Below are positions 1 to 10,168 of a stretch of 64,000 nucleotides of DNA, one piece after another. The stretch is taken from positions 1,240,001 to 1,304,000 of the forward strand of contig NZ_CP067019.1 of assembly GCF_016599715.1 (NCBI RefSeq). The letters are read 5' to 3'. How positions within the stretch are numbered: the stretch's first letter is position 1; every line of letters begins with the position of its first letter. A model generated the notes under the pieces. That model saw nothing but the letters and a program-made list of their open reading frames with translations, was not told the origin of the DNA and did not search any database. The position numbers and the translations under genes are program-made. The stretch comes from Acinetobacter sp. CS-2. Lineage in GTDB: Bacteria; Pseudomonadota; Gammaproteobacteria; Pseudomonadales; Moraxellaceae.

Positions 1-1358
1 TGGAACAGGTCATATTGCATCAGCCCCATAATTTGCCCAAAGGCCGGAATATAATTGCCGAGCACGCCATAACGTTTCATCGCCACCAGCGTATCATACA
101 GGCGATGCGGTGAACGGATGATCGCCATAAACAGGGCTTGGTGTTCGGGATTATCGCGATAATCTTGATTAATGCGTTTGGCTGCAAGGGTGAGCAGACG
201 TAAAGTGCGGGCACGGATGCCTTCAATTTCAGGGCGATTTGCCAATAAATAGAAGATTTCCAGGATTGCACTGGGACGTTCCGAGAAAATTTTATGATGC
301 TGTACCGCTAGTTTGCCATCGACCAGTTTGAAATTTTCGTTAATTTCTTCAATTTTACGTTCGTAGTTGGGCAAACGTGGGGTAATCACAGATTCATTAA
401 AGTAAGCCAGCAGCATTTCATTTAAGGTGGATACCTGCTGTGCGCTACGATAATAACGCTTCATGAATTGTTCAATCGGATAATTCGGCGATTTATCTTC
501 TTCACGTGTATAGCCAAACAGGGCCGCAATATCACGCTGATAATCGAACAATAAGCGGTTTTCATCGCGTTTGGTGAGGCGGTGCAGATGATGACGGATT
601 TCCCATAAAAAGCTTTCAGCTTCTTCTAGCACACCCAGTTCGAACTCTGAAATAAAGCCTAAATGCACTAGGTCATAAATACGGTTGACCCGGAAGTGAC
701 GTTTGGCAATCCAGCCAATCTGGTTGATATCGCGGATGCCTCCCGGCGCATTTTTAATGTCCGGTTCCAGATTGCTTTCTGTATTGTTGTGCTGAGCATA
801 GCGCTTTGCCTGCTCATCCATTTTGGCATCAAAAAAGGTTTTATCGGTCCAGGTTTGCGAAACAATACGGCGTGGCCATTTGGCCAAATGCCGGTTACCA
901 CTAATTAAACGCGATTCAATCAGCGCAGTCGCGACGGTCAAATCATTGGTGGCCTGTTCCACACATTCGTAAATGGTGCGTACACTAATACCGGGTTTGA
1001 AATTACCGACATCCCAAAGCGAGGAGATAAAAGTAGAAATCAGTTTTTCCTGCTCGGCAGTAATATCATTTTCCGATAAAATCATGATATCGACATCGGA
1101 ATAAGGCAGCATTTCCCGACGGCCATAACCACCCACGGCAAACAGGCCCAGATCGGTCTGGTCAAGTTCAGCATGTCTCCAGAGAAACTCCAGGGCTTCA
1201 TCAATCAAATGGGAGCGGGCCAGGATAATTTCCCGGATGGACTGTCCATTTTCAAAACTTTCCTGAAGCTGATTTTCAACATCGGTGCGCCATTGATTGA
1301 TCGCCTGAATGTCATGGTTACTTTTAACGTAATTCAGCAGTGGAGAAGTATTGATCAT
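1..1358 (-). CDS. glnD: Bifunctional [protein-PII] uridylyltransferase/uridylyl-removing enzyme GlnD, N-terminal part
   Basis: GlnD uridylylates and deuridylylates PII proteins in response to glutamine and so sets nitrogen status signalling. Reading leftward from the ATG at 1358, the product opens [12 protein letters not shown] and at about residue 75 has the nucleotidyltransferase signature [20 protein letters not shown], with the GG and paired Asp residues of the active site. A helical region follows, including [13 protein letters not shown]. The frame runs open to base 1, so about 452 residues are present and the HD and ACT domains lie outside the window. It starts 31 bases downstream of the purT stop on the same strand, so it may be transcribed with purT. 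No stop or frameshift is seen. Confidence 0.9.
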   Translation of the reverse strand, partial: MINTSPLLNYVKSNHDIQAINQWRTDVENQLQESFENGQSIREIILARSHLIDEALEFLWRHAELDQTDLGLFAVGGYGRREMLPYSDVDIMILSENDITAEQEKLISTFISSLWDVGNFKPGISVRTIYECVEQATNDLTVATALIESRLISGNRHLAKWPRRIVSQTWTDKTFFDAKMDEQAKRYAQHNNTESNLEPDIKNAPGGIRDINQIGWIAKRHFRVNRIYDLVHLGFISEFELGVLEEAESFLWEIRHHLHRLTKRDENRLLFDYQRDIAALFGYTREEDKSPNYPIEQFMKRYYRSAQQVSTLNEMLLAYFNESVITPRLPNYERKIEEINENFKLVDGKLAVQHHKIFSERPSAILEIFYLLANRPEIEGIRARTLRLLTLAAKRINQDYRDNPEHQALFMAIIRSPHRLYDTLVAMKRYGVLGNYIPAFGQIMGLMQYDLF

Positions 1359-1388
1359 GAACAGTGGTCCGTTAATAAGGTTACAAGT

Positions 1389-2594
1389 TTAGTTTTGTTG
1401 AACACTGACTTGAGACGCAGTCTCTAGTGCAAGTTTACGTGCCTGATCTGTTGTTTCAGCACGTGCAGTTGCGACCCCCATACGACGACGTTTAAAACCT
1501 TCGGGTTTACCAAAAAGGCGTAAATCGGTGTTTGGGTTGGCTAAAGCAAGATTTAAGCCAGAAAAAGACAAATTGCGATCATCAACGCCTGCATAAATGA
1601 CGGCACTGGCTGCAACACTATGACGAGATGTATTTACCGGCAGACCTAAAATGGCACGTGCATGTAATTCAAATTCGCTCTGGAATTGCGATGCAAGGGT
1701 AACAAGCCCTGTGTCATGCGGACGTGGAGATACTTCACTAAACCATACTTTATCGCCTTTGACAAACAGTTCCACGCCGAAAATACCGCAGCCGCCTAAA
1801 GCAGCCGTGACTTTATGTGCAATGCGCTTAGCTTCTTCTAAAGCCACTGGAGTCATGGCCTGAGGTTGCCAGCTTTCGACATAATCGCCAGAGTCCTGAC
1901 GGTGTCCAATCGCGTCGCAGTATTGGGTTTCGATTTCACCTGTTTCAGCATTTTTGGCACGAACTGTGAGCAAGGTAATTTCAAAGTCAAAATCGATTTG
2001 TGATTCCACAATCACTTTACCCTGATTGACCCGGCCACCGGTTTGCGCATATTCCCAGGCCTCATCGACTTCATCAAAGTTCTTAACTCGTGATTGTCCC
2101 TTGCCGGAAGAAGACATTACCGGTTTAACAAAGTTGGGATAGCCAATGTCATCACAGGCTGCACGGAATGATTCAATCGAGTCGGCAAAACGGTAAGCTG
2201 AGCTCGGCAAGCCCAGTTCTTCTGCTGCCAGACGGCGAATGCCTTCGCGGTTCATGGTCAGGTTGACGGCTTTTGCTGAAGGAATCACGGTGGCAATATT
2301 TTGTTGTTCGATTTCAACCAGAACCTGAGTTGCGATGGCTTCAATTTCGGGCACAATCAGATTGGGTTTGATTTTTTCAATCAGTTGTTTGAGTTCTTCG
2401 GCATCTGCCATATTCAAGGTATAAGCATAATGTGCAACTTGCATGGCAGGAGCATGGTCATAACGGTCTGCTGCATGAACTTCTACACCTAAACGTTGCA
2501 GAGAAATCACCACTTCTTTACCAAGCTCTCCTGAACCTAATAACAAAACTTTAAAGGCAGAAGCTTGAAGGGGAGTACCAATAGTCACGCTCAT
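1389..2594 (-). CDS. purT: Formate-dependent phosphoribosylglycinamide formyltransferase (GAR transformylase 2)
   Basis: PurT makes formyl-GAR from GAR, formate and ATP in purine synthesis, an alternative to the folate-dependent PurN. The product is 401 residues, the usual length. The N-terminal segment [20 protein letters not shown] is the family's pre-ATP-grasp fold, followed by an ATP-grasp domain ([45 protein letters not shown]). I chose the ATG at 2594 over one three codons upstream because a GGATGA ribosome site sits 8 bases before it and family members begin near this point. glnD follows closely on the same strand. Confidence 0.95.
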   Translation of the reverse strand: MSVTIGTPLQASAFKVLLLGSGELGKEVVISLQRLGVEVHAADRYDHAPAMQVAHYAYTLNMADAEELKQLIEKIKPNLIVPEIEAIATQVLVEIEQQNIATVIPSAKAVNLTMNREGIRRLAAEELGLPSSAYRFADSIESFRAACDDIGYPNFVKPVMSSSGKGQSRVKNFDEVDEAWEYAQTGGRVNQGKVIVESQIDFDFEITLLTVRAKNAETGEIETQYCDAIGHRQDSGDYVESWQPQAMTPVALEEAKRIAHKVTAALGGCGIFGVELFVKGDKVWFSEVSPRPHDTGLVTLASQFQSEFELHARAILGLPVNTSRHSVAASAVIYAGVDDRNLSFSGLNLALANPNTDLRLFGKPEGFKRRRMGVATARAETTDQARKLALETASQVSVQQN

Positions 2595-2773
2595 GTAAAT
2601 CATCCATGCTTGATTTTATGGACTTTTAGCATAGCAGAACTGATTGGTGAATTAAGCCCGGATTCACATAAAATAATGATATTGTCCAACAATTTTATTT
2701 ATAAAGTGATCTCTAGCCTTAATTTTAACTCCCGCTAAGTCGCCCCTTTAAAAAGAGGAGACTTTTAAAACAC

Positions 2774-3121
2774 TTAGAAGGAAACGGGCAGATAAGTGTA
2801 AATCAAACCATAGGTCAAGGCGGCGGTTAAAGTCGCCGGGACAATCTTCTTAAACTTAAAATAGAGCCCGGTTAAGGTCAGGAAACCTACAAGCATGGCG
2901 AAGCTTTTATTGGGGCTTTCCATCAAGGGGGGGAGAGTTGCCACCACCAGCATGGAACTGATCGCGGCAATGCCAATACTGCCTAAAGCTATTCTGATCC
3001 AGACTGAGCCACGCTTTTGAGAATTTTGCTGATGTTTTTGAATGACATAAAACGGACCAAAACGCGAAGCAAAATTGGCAATGCCGACAATGATCCCGAC
3101 CAGAATAATTTCAAGATTCAT
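2774..3121 (-). CDS. azlD: AzlD-type small subunit of branched-chain amino acid exporter
   Basis: A 115-residue, almost wholly hydrophobic protein with about four membrane segments, typical of AzlD. AzlD works with AzlC to export branched-chain amino acids. The opening MNLEIILVGIIVGIANFASR and the motif RFGPFYV are visible. The ATG at 3121 lies 11 bases inside the end of azlC, a translational-coupling overlap. An upstream in-frame ATG at 3145 would give a longer hydrophilic lead that fits the family less well. Substrate specificity cannot be read from the sequence. Confidence 0.8.
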   Translation of the reverse strand: MNLEIILVGIIVGIANFASRFGPFYVIQKHQQNSQKRGSVWIRIALGSIGIAAISSMLVVATLPPLMESPNKSFAMLVGFLTLTGLYFKFKKIVPATLTAALTYGLIYTYLPVSF

Positions 3122-3866
3122 GGGCTTCTCCCAATGCATCATCATGCTGTTTTAAAACATAGTGTTTAAATAGGCCAGCCAAAATACCGGATAAGATGCC
3201 AATAAAAATGGCTGCTGACAAATTAATGAAATAGCAGGCAATCGCGGAAACAATTAAACAGACCGTGACAATAAAGGTATGTTTCTTTTCAAAGGCAGCG
3301 AGCAGGAAGCTGAGGAATAAGGCTGGCAGCAAGAAATCCAGCGCGGCTTGTAAAAACTGCGGTAAGGCACTGACCTGGTCGGCAAACAATCCACCCAGGA
3401 AAGAACCTAAAGCCCAGGACATCCAGCTAAACAGGCTCAAGCCCAGCATCCAGGACTCTGACCATTCCTGACGGCGTTGTGACAGTTTAATCATGCCCGA
3501 GGCAAACACTTCATCGGTCAGGCCCCAAGCCCAGACGGCAGTTTTCTTTAAATTCAGCTTGTCCTGAATCAGGTTTTGCAAGGCCGGACCGTAAAGTACA
3601 TGACGAATATCTAAAGCAATCACAGTGAGGGCAGTCATCCATATAGATGTACCACTACCCAGTAAAGCCACGACCAGAAACTGGCTGGCACCGGCATACA
3701 TGGAGCAGGATAGAAATAGTGCTTCCCAAGAGCTAAAACCGAACTGGCTGGCCGAAACACCAAAAGCAAATGAAACAGGAAGATAAGTAAAAATAATGGC
3801 TTGGCTGTCTTTAGCACCTTGCCAAAAGCCGGCAGCTTGAACTGGAGGGATTTTGTGCTCAGACAC
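3111..3866 (-). CDS. azlC: AzlC-type large subunit of branched-chain amino acid exporter
   Basis: A 251-residue inner-membrane protein of the AzlC family, which pairs with AzlD. Family features include FTYLPVSFAFGVSASQFGFS near the N-terminus and ALDIRHVLYGPAL in the middle. About six to seven hydrophobic helices are visible. I take the GTG at 3866 as the start because AAAGG lies 7 bases upstream. The longer reading frame from 3938 adds 24 Cys- and His-rich residues unlike the family. The 3' end overlaps azlD, so the two are probably one transcript. Confidence 0.85.
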   Translation of the reverse strand: MSEHKIPPVQAAGFWQGAKDSQAIIFTYLPVSFAFGVSASQFGFSSWEALFLSCSMYAGASQFLVVALLGSGTSIWMTALTVIALDIRHVLYGPALQNLIQDKLNLKKTAVWAWGLTDEVFASGMIKLSQRRQEWSESWMLGLSLFSWMSWALGSFLGGLFADQVSALPQFLQAALDFLLPALFLSFLLAAFEKKHTFIVTVCLIVSAIACYFINLSAAIFIGILSGILAGLFKHYVLKQHDDALGEAHES

Positions 3867-3970
3867 GACACACCTTTGCGGGAGAGTTGAACAACAGGTC
3901 AAATGATGATTGAGTATTGTACTCGAATTCACTAGCATAGTGCCGAATTGTTTATCTAAGCGAGCCTGAT

Positions 3971-4450
3971 ATGAGGATGTTGAAGACGCGTGGAATGCTG
4001 ATTGTTTCTTTATTATGCAGTAGTGTTTTGCTACAGGCTTGTGGAAATGACAGCAATAATGCTGAAAAACCTGAAATTAAGCCGGCACCCAAGCTGACCA
4101 ATGATGCCACCACTTATGCCAACGAAGCCTGGAAATTCATTAATCAGGTGGATGGTTTGGTCTATGCCAAAAAACTGGATGTATTGGAAGAACAGGTCCG
4201 TAAACCTGCACGCAAGCTCAGCACGGATTGGCGCATTAATGTCAAAATGACTGATTCTGTGACTGAAGGTAAATATGCACTCTGCCGTAAAGCCTTGACT
4301 AGTCTGGAAATCTGGGCGCGTGAGACGATGGATCAATCTAGCTCAGTGGCCCAGAAACAGGCCGATTACGAACGTGATAAACAGCAATGTAAGGATGCGA
4401 TTGAGCATCCACAGCTGGGCAATACCGATCCGAAAAAGGTTGGGGTTTAA
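3971..4450 (+). CDS. Putative lipoprotein of unknown function
   Basis: A 159-residue secreted protein. The N-terminus has basic residues, a hydrophobic stretch and a lipobox LLQAC, giving a predicted lipidated Cys at residue 24. The mature part is hydrophilic and probably helical, with a Pro-rich linker just after the lipid site. Two further Cys residues in the C-terminal half could pair. It is divergent from azlC with about 100 bases between the chosen starts, and a good terminator follows. I do not recognise the family. Confidence 0.75.
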   Translation: MRMLKTRGMLIVSLLCSSVLLQACGNDSNNAEKPEIKPAPKLTNDATTYANEAWKFINQVDGLVYAKKLDVLEEQVRKPARKLSTDWRINVKMTDSVTEGKYALCRKALTSLEIWARETMDQSSSVAQKQADYERDKQQCKDAIEHPQLGNTDPKKVGV

Positions 4451-4458
4451 AAAAATCA

Positions 4459-4484
4459 AAACGGGGCAAAGGCCTCGTTTTTTT
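4459..4484 (+). terminator. Intrinsic terminator after the lipoprotein gene
   Basis: An 8-bp stem (AACGGGGC with GCCTCGTT, one G-T pair) around an AAAG-type loop is followed by seven T residues, 9 bases past the stop codon. Confidence 0.8.
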
Positions 4485-4676
4485 ATGCCTTAAATGTCAT
4501 GGTATTTCCTTTTTTGTTATAGTTTTGAAGAATGATTAAGAGAATAAAACGATAATCTGATAAATATATAAAATTATCTTAAAGTGATAAAATATGTATA
4601 ATAATTTGTGTTTTTATGATGAAAAATTCAATTTAATTCTAAATATATTTAACTTTAGTAACGATCAGGAGTAATA

Positions 4677-4856
4677 ATGATGTTAAATAAAGTGTTTTTA
4701 TATATAAGTATAGCTGTTGTTCTAAGCGCTTTGAGTAGTGTTGCCACAGCTGCAGAGCCGCTACAAGCCATCCAGTCATCATCGGACAATGAATATGAAG
4801 TTGCGCCATGCACCAATGGTTTTGATGATGTCAATGTGTGCCAATTACGTTCATAA
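4677..4856 (+). CDS. Small secreted peptide, 59 residues
   Basis: A short reading frame with a strong ribosome site (AGGAG, 6 bases before the ATG). The product opens MMLNKVFLYISIAVVLSALS and has a signal-peptide-like hydrophobic core with a likely cleavage site around ATAA/EP. The mature peptide is about 33 residues, acidic, with two Cys residues about 10 apart that could form a disulfide. It stands alone between a terminator and a convergent Crp-type regulator. I do not recognise it. The ribosome site and clear signal peptide make it more than a chance frame. Confidence 0.55.
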   Translation: MMLNKVFLYISIAVVLSALSSVATAAEPLQAIQSSSDNEYEVAPCTNGFDDVNVCQLRS

Positions 4857-4989
4857 GCACGATGTGTAAAATAAATCCATCATCAGGCAAGTTATTCACC
4901 TGTCATGCTTGGCCATAAAATGGCTTATGCTGCAACGGTATACATCTCTGAATTATTTTCATAGTTTAAAATTTCATTCATCTTCCGAT

Positions 4990-5691
4990 TTAAGTATTGG
5001 GAAAGGCATGCGCGATGCGATGCAGTTCCGCTACATCCAAAATTTCAATTTTCTTAAAAGATACGCACAAAATATTTTGCTGTTCCAACGCTTGTAGTTC
5101 CTGATTGATGGTTTGTCGGGAGCAGGTCAGCATTTGTGCCAGTTGTTCCTGGGATAAATGAATGACATTGTTTTCAATACTTAAATGATTGCCATAGCCA
5201 TTTAAAATAAACATCAGGCGTTGTGCCAAACGCTGGCTGATGCTTTGCGTTTGAATGGAAATCAGTTCTAAAAAAGCAAAGCGCAATTTTTGACTGGTCA
5301 GTTGCGCAATGTGATACCAAAAAACTGGATGTTGTTGCAGCAGGGATTGTAGTGCGGTACTCGGTATATGCAGGAGCAGGCTTTTTTGCGTTGCAATCGC
5401 ATCGTGCGAACGGGGCTGGGCATCCACCAGCGAGATTTCGCCAAACCACATAACCGGTTCAACAATGGCAGCCACCGATTCCTTGCCATGAATGTCAATA
5501 TAACCTAGGCGAACCGCACCTTCTAAAACGGCATAGATCCCATTAAATATATCTCCTGAACGGAAGATGCTTTGTTCCTTGTCAAAACGCTGCTGCACAG
5601 CACAGTTCACAATAAAATCCTTAAATACCGCAGGCAATTGTGCAAACCAGATATTCTGCTCTAAATGTTTAATATAAATGGGTTCGAGCAT
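4990..5691 (-). CDS. Crp/Fnr-family transcriptional regulator
   Basis: A 233-residue regulator. Residues about 30-120 form a cyclic-nucleotide-type beta-barrel (FRSGDIFNGIYAVLEGAVRL, MWFGEISLVDAQPR). A dimerisation helix follows, then a winged helix-turn-helix (IHLSQEQLAQMLTCSRQTIN). No N-terminal Cys cluster is present, so it is not an Fe-S FNR. The effector is unknown. It is divergent from the Mpo1-like gene with about 100 bases between, where it may act on itself or its neighbour; that is inference. Confidence 0.85.
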   Translation of the reverse strand: MLEPIYIKHLEQNIWFAQLPAVFKDFIVNCAVQQRFDKEQSIFRSGDIFNGIYAVLEGAVRLGYIDIHGKESVAAIVEPVMWFGEISLVDAQPRSHDAIATQKSLLLHIPSTALQSLLQQHPVFWYHIAQLTSQKLRFAFLELISIQTQSISQRLAQRLMFILNGYGNHLSIENNVIHLSQEQLAQMLTCSRQTINQELQALEQQNILCVSFKKIEILDVAELHRIAHAFPNT

Positions 5692-5792
5692 TTTTATTCC
5701 TTTTTAATCTGAGTTGTCGGCTAGCTGACAACTTGCCCTGATATTTTTTTATATAGTGAAATGAAAATATAAGTCTAACAAGGAAGACGGTC

Positions 5793-6326
5793 ATGACCAA
5801 ATTAGAACAATTACTGAGCCAGTATGCCGCCTATCATCTGGACCAGAAAAATATTTATACCCATTTTGTGGGTATTCCATTGATTGTATTTTCAATCATG
5901 TGCCTGACTGCACGTGCCGGTGTGGTCACTTCAGGTGTCGAGCTGACGCTGGCTTTAGGATTACTATTGGCAAGTACAGTGTATTATCTCAGTCTGGACC
6001 GCATCTTTGGCCTGATCATGTTGCTTATCTACACGCTTGCTTATCCATCTGCTTATAGGATTGCGCAGCTGGATATGACTGTCTGGTTAAGCATGAGCAT
6101 TGGCATTTTTGTGGTGGGATGGGTATTCCAGTTTGTGGGCCATTTTTATGAAAAGAAAAAACCGGCTTTTATGGATGATGTGATTGGTCTGGCGATCGGC
6201 CCTTTATTTGTCCTGGCTGAAATGGTGTTTATGTTCGGGTTTCGAAAAGGGCTGGAGCAACGCATGCTGGCAGAAGCACGCAAGCAACGTGCTGCAATGG
6301 ATGCCAAGACCGTGAATCTGAACTGA
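5793..6326 (+). CDS. Mpo1-like (DUF962) membrane protein
   Basis: A 177-residue protein with about four membrane helices. The N-terminal segment YAAYHLDQKNIYTHFVGIPL carries the conserved His residues of the DUF962/Mpo1 family. The yeast member is an Fe-dependent dioxygenase acting on 2-hydroxy fatty acids of sphingolipid origin; bacterial roles are unclear. The C-terminal helix is followed by a basic tail. The ribosome site is AAGGAAG. It converges with ychF on a shared hairpin. Confidence 0.8.
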   Translation: MTKLEQLLSQYAAYHLDQKNIYTHFVGIPLIVFSIMCLTARAGVVTSGVELTLALGLLLASTVYYLSLDRIFGLIMLLIYTLAYPSAYRIAQLDMTVWLSMSIGIFVVGWVFQFVGHFYEKKKPAFMDDVIGLAIGPLFVLAEMVFMFGFRKGLEQRMLAEARKQRAAMDAKTVNLN

Positions 6327-6340
6327 AAAAGCTCGAAATA

Positions 6341-6368
6341 AAAAAAGCCAGCATCATGCTGGCTTTTT
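6341..6368. terminator. Bidirectional terminator between the Mpo1-like gene and ychF
   Basis: A near-perfect inverted repeat, AGCCAGCATCATGCTGGCT, is flanked by A residues on the left and T residues on the right, so it can end transcription from both convergent genes. Confidence 0.85.
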
Positions 6369-6394
6369 AAGCTGTTTTGAAACGTCAGAATGGC

Positions 6395-7486
6395 TTAAAC
6401 GTTAAAACGGAAGTGCAGCACGTCACCGTCCTGAACCACGTAAGTCTTACCTTCCAAACGCCATTTACCGGCTTCTTTCGCGCCAGCTTCGCCGTTGTAT
6501 TGTACGAAGTCATCATAAGCAATACATTCAGCGCGGATAAAGCCTTTTTCGAAGTCGGTATGAATCACACCGGCAGCTTGAGGTGCAGTTGCCCCGACTT
6601 TAACGGTCCAGGCACGAACTTCCTGTACGCCAGCAGTAAAGTAAGTCTGTAAGCCAAGCAAGCTGTAACCAGCACGAATCACAATGTTCAGACCTGGTTC
6701 TTCCATGCCCATTGCTTCTAAAAATTCAGCGCGGTCTTCATCTTCAAGCAATGAAATTTCAGCTTCAATCTGGTTGCACAGCGGAACCACAATGGCATTT
6801 TCTTCAGCAGCCAATTTTTTAACCGCTTCCAGATGCGGGTTGTTTTCAAAACCATCTTCAGCCACGTTGGCAATATACATGGTTGGTTTTAAAGTCATTA
6901 AACCGAAACCACGTACCAGTTTGCGTTCATCATCATCCAGATTGGCTGCACGTGCAGGTTTACCTTCATCTAGTAACGGTAAAATTTTGTCCAGAACGGC
7001 TTTAGTGGCAACAGCATCTTTGTCGCCACCTTTTGCAGATTTAGCCAAACGCGTAACCGCTTTGGTCACAGTTTCCAGATCAGCCAGTGCAAGTTCGGTA
7101 TTGATGGTTGCAATATCATCCAGCGGGTCAATTTTTCCGTTTACATGAATCACATTTTCATCTTCAAAACAGCGAACCACGTGTGCAATGGCATCTGTTT
7201 CACGGATGTTGGCCAGGAACTGGTTACCCAAACCTTCACCTTTAGATGCACCTGCAACCAGACCGGCAATATCCACAAATTCCATCGTGGTTGGAAGCAC
7301 GCGTTGTGGTTTAACGATTTCCGCAAGTTTGTCCATGCGCAGGTCAGGTACAGGAACAATACCGGTGTTTGGTTCGATGGTACAGAACGGGAAATTTTCT
7401 GCAGCAATAGCAGCTTTAGTCAATGCATTGAAAAGTGTAGATTTACCAACGTTCGGCAAGCCGACAATACCGCAATTAAAACCCAT
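6395..7486 (-). CDS. ychF: Redox-regulated ATPase YchF (OLA1 type)
   Basis: YchF is an Obg-related P-loop ATPase that binds ribosomes and is linked to oxidative stress control. The product is 363 residues, the family length. It has P-loop GLPNVGKST near residue 9, the switch segment [20 protein letters not shown], a coiled-coil insertion, and the C-terminal TGS domain ending in [14 protein letters not shown]. The ATG at 7486 starts [11 protein letters not shown] as in relatives. An in-frame ATG four codons upstream is less likely. Confidence 0.95.
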   Translation of the reverse strand: MGFNCGIVGLPNVGKSTLFNALTKAAIAAENFPFCTIEPNTGIVPVPDLRMDKLAEIVKPQRVLPTTMEFVDIAGLVAGASKGEGLGNQFLANIRETDAIAHVVRCFEDENVIHVNGKIDPLDDIATINTELALADLETVTKAVTRLAKSAKGGDKDAVATKAVLDKILPLLDEGKPARAANLDDDERKLVRGFGLMTLKPTMYIANVAEDGFENNPHLEAVKKLAAEENAIVVPLCNQIEAEISLLEDEDRAEFLEAMGMEEPGLNIVIRAGYSLLGLQTYFTAGVQEVRAWTVKVGATAPQAAGVIHTDFEKGFIRAECIAYDDFVQYNGEAGAKEAGKWRLEGKTYVVQDGDVLHFRFNV

Positions 7487-7599
7487 GAAATGACTCACAA
7501 CGTGTTATTTAAAAATTGCCGCTGATTTTACATGAAAGCCATGACAAAGTCAGGTCATGGCTGGATGCTTTGTTGAAAACTCATAAAATGGATAGGGAT

Positions 7600-8259
7600 T
7601 TAAATTTTGCGTTTATCCAGTTGGCTGGAGATGGAATCGCCCGTGGCCTGAACCAGCATGACCAGAATCACCAGCACGACAATCACGGCAAGCATAATCT
7701 GCATATCAAAACGCTGATAACCATATCGGTAGGCAATATCGCCTAAACCACCTGCGCCAATGGCACCAGCAATCGCCGATGAGTTGATCATGGTCACCAA
7801 AGTCACGGTAAAGCCTGCCACAATCCCGGGCAGCGCTTCAGGTAGCAGCACATGCCAGATGATCTGCTTGCGGTTACAGCCAATCGCTTGGGCGGCTTCA
7901 ATCAGACCCTGATCGACCTCGCGTAAACTGACTTCTGCAATGCGGGCAAAGAAAGGTGTGGCTGCCAAGGTTAAAGGCACTACCGCAGCCCAGACCCCAT
8001 AACTGGTGCCGACAATCCAGCGGGTCAATGGAATGAGTGCTACCATTAAAATTAAAAACGGTACTGAACGGGTAATGTTAACTACCCAGCCTAAAGCGTG
8101 ATTGACGCTTTTGGAAGGATAGATGCCATGTTCGGCAGTACTGACTAAAATGACAGCGATAGGCAAGCCAATGATAAAGGCAACCAGGGCGGATACCCCC
8201 ACCATCAATAAGGTGTCAATGGTGCCGCTAAGTAATAAATCAATGAGCTGGTCGTGCAT
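7600..8259 (-). CDS. metI: Methionine ABC transporter permease MetI
   Basis: A 219-residue inner-membrane permease with about five helices and the coupling motif EAAQAIGCNRKQIIWHVLLP (EAA loop) that contacts the ATPase. It forms the D-/L-methionine importer with MetN and a MetQ-type binding protein. The ATG at 8259 lies 20 bases inside the end of metN with GAGG 9 bases upstream. The longer frame would need a TTG start. It is the last gene of the sulfur cluster running left from 14873. Confidence 0.9.
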   Translation of the reverse strand: MHDQLIDLLLSGTIDTLLMVGVSALVAFIIGLPIAVILVSTAEHGIYPSKSVNHALGWVVNITRSVPFLILMVALIPLTRWIVGTSYGVWAAVVPLTLAATPFFARIAEVSLREVDQGLIEAAQAIGCNRKQIIWHVLLPEALPGIVAGFTVTLVTMINSSAIAGAIGAGGLGDIAYRYGYQRFDMQIMLAVIVVLVILVMLVQATGDSISSQLDKRKI

Positions 8260-9310
8260 AGCCAATGACCTCAATCTGTGCAATGTACTGTTTTAATTTC
8301 TGCTGGAGTAGTGTGGTATCTACATGTAGATCGGGAATTGCCACAATAAAACTGCCAACCAGATGGTTCTGGATGCTATCGATATGACTTTGATAGAGAT
8401 GAACCGATGTTTCAAATTGCTCGAAAATCACTTTCAAATCTGGTGAATGCTGAACACTGGAGGCATAACGTAGTTTTAAAATGCTATGTGAACTGTCGGC
8501 AATAATCTCTGGCGTTAGCGAAAAAGGTAATTCCAGCTGTTCCAGATTCAGAAGTTCCTGGGTAATGTTTTGCTGTGGATTAGAAAAGACTGACCACACT
8601 TCACCCGCTTCAACAATTTCACCATGTTCAATCACCACCACCTGATCGCAAATTTCACGAATGACCTGCATTTCATGAGTAATCAGCACAATGGTGATGC
8701 CGAGTTTCTGATTGATTTCCTTGAGCAGAGACAGCACCACAGAAGTACTTTCCGGGTCCAAGGCCGAGGTGGCTTCGTCACAGAGCAAAATTTCCGGATG
8801 ATTAACCAGCGCCCGGGCAATCCCGACGCGCTGCTTTTGTCCGCCCGATAACTGGGACGGATAGTTGTGTGCCTTGTCACTCAAACCGACCAGTTGCAGG
8901 ACTTCATTGACCCGAGCTTCAATCTCGCCTTTGTTATAGTTGGCGACTTTTAGCGGTAGGGCAACATTTTCCCATACGGTCTTGGCTGACATTAAATTAA
9001 AGTGCTGGAAGATCATGCCAATGCGCTGACGCAACCGGATCAGTTCAGCATGTTTCAGTTCCGCCAGATCCTGCTGGTGAATGTGAATATGTCCTTCGCT
9101 AATCTGCTCCAGACCATTTAACGTACGCAGCAATGAAGATTTGCCTGCGCCACTTTTACCGATAATGCCGAAAATCTTGCCTTCAGGAATATCCAGGTTG
9201 ATGTTCTTCAAAGCATGTACAGATTGTCCTTGTACTTGATAATATTTGTTCAGGTTTCTGATCTTGATATGGGGAACAGAGAAGTCCACCTGTGAACCAA
9301 AACTCACCAT
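8240..9310 (-). CDS. metN: Methionine ABC transporter ATP-binding protein MetN
   Basis: A 356-residue ABC ATPase. It has Walker A GKSGAGKSS, signature LSGGQKQRVGIARAL, Walker B LLCDEATSALD and switch His ITHEMQ. The C-terminal ~80 residues form a NIL domain, which in the family senses methionine and inhibits transport. The ATG at 9310 is preceded by AAGGAGAATAAG; the longer frame lacks support. It lies 10 bases after the first metQ-like gene and overlaps metI. Confidence 0.95.
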   Translation of the reverse strand: MVSFGSQVDFSVPHIKIRNLNKYYQVQGQSVHALKNINLDIPEGKIFGIIGKSGAGKSSLLRTLNGLEQISEGHIHIHQQDLAELKHAELIRLRQRIGMIFQHFNLMSAKTVWENVALPLKVANYNKGEIEARVNEVLQLVGLSDKAHNYPSQLSGGQKQRVGIARALVNHPEILLCDEATSALDPESTSVVLSLLKEINQKLGITIVLITHEMQVIREICDQVVVIEHGEIVEAGEVWSVFSNPQQNITQELLNLEQLELPFSLTPEIIADSSHSILKLRYASSVQHSPDLKVIFEQFETSVHLYQSHIDSIQNHLVGSFIVAIPDLHVDTTLLQQKLKQYIAQIEVIGYARPAH

Positions 9311-9320
9311 CTTATTCTCC

Positions 9321-10157
9321 TTATTTCCAGCCTTCAAACCACATGCCCGTACCAAAATCCCGGTCTAAAATTGTTTTTACTTTTGTAGAATTCTGGAAAG
9401 CTTTGACAAAGGTTTCGAGTTTTTTATCGTGATCGACATAATCTTTTCGGGTCACAAAAAGAATGGCATATTTCTTATCCACCGGATCTAAAAACAAGGC
9501 ACTGTGAGAATCGGCTTTTTTCGCCATATTTAAATAATGAGGAAAACCAAAAATCAAATCTGCATCGTCATAGGCAAGAGCCGTTTGCGGACCTTCTACT
9601 TCTAAAAATTTAAGTTGTTTTGGATTGGCCACAATATCTTGCAGGGTTGACAGCTCATTATGGATATCTTTGATTTGAATCAAACCAGCACGATGCAGCA
9701 AAATCAATGCACGAGCCGAGTTTACAGGATCACTAGGAATCACCACACGTGCATTTTGTGGCAAGGCATCTAAGGATTTATATTGCTTGGAATACAAACC
9801 GACATGGCTGCCACTGCCTATGCCAAAAGCATGTAGGTCATAATGGGTTTTTTTAATCACATTCTTTAAAAACACGCTTTGCTGGAAAAAGTTGGCATCA
9901 ATATCGCCATTTTGTACCGCAACATTCGGAGCCTGCCAGTCTGAAAATTCAACCAGCTTGACATGAATACCGTCTTTCTCTACTTCTTTTGCAACTGTTT
10001 GTAATAGTTCAGCATAAGGTGGGCTAATACCAATCGTCAGGACATTATCCTGTTGCGGGTTTTGCACATAACGATAGGTCATTAATCCTGCAATGATGAC
10101 AACGACAGTGAGACCAATCAGCAGTTTTTTAAGATTCAGTTTGGAAATTTTAGACAT
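9321..10157 (-). CDS. MetQ/NlpA-type substrate-binding protein, copy 1
   Basis: A 278-residue periplasmic binding protein of the MetQ/NlpA family (LTIGISPPYAELLQTVAKEV, LVEFSDWQAPNVAVQNGDID, VEGPQTALAYDDADLIFGFP). It should deliver methionine or a related sulfur compound to MetNI. Oddly, the N-terminal hydrophobic stretch is not followed by a lipobox Cys, so it may be membrane-anchored by an uncleaved segment rather than lipidated. It lies directly upstream of metN. A paralogue of similar length sits immediately upstream. Confidence 0.88.
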   Translation of the reverse strand: MSKISKLNLKKLLIGLTVVVIIAGLMTYRYVQNPQQDNVLTIGISPPYAELLQTVAKEVEKDGIHVKLVEFSDWQAPNVAVQNGDIDANFFQQSVFLKNVIKKTHYDLHAFGIGSGSHVGLYSKQYKSLDALPQNARVVIPSDPVNSARALILLHRAGLIQIKDIHNELSTLQDIVANPKQLKFLEVEGPQTALAYDDADLIFGFPHYLNMAKKADSHSALFLDPVDKKYAILFVTRKDYVDHDKKLETFVKAFQNSTKVKTILDRDFGTGMWFEGWK

Positions 10158-10168
10158 GATTTAAATCC

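Noticed and set aside
2742-2768. CCCCTTTAAAAAGAGGAG stem after azlD as a terminator
   Set aside because: The stem is short and imperfect and the T run is not placed correctly for the minus-strand genes; too weak to list.
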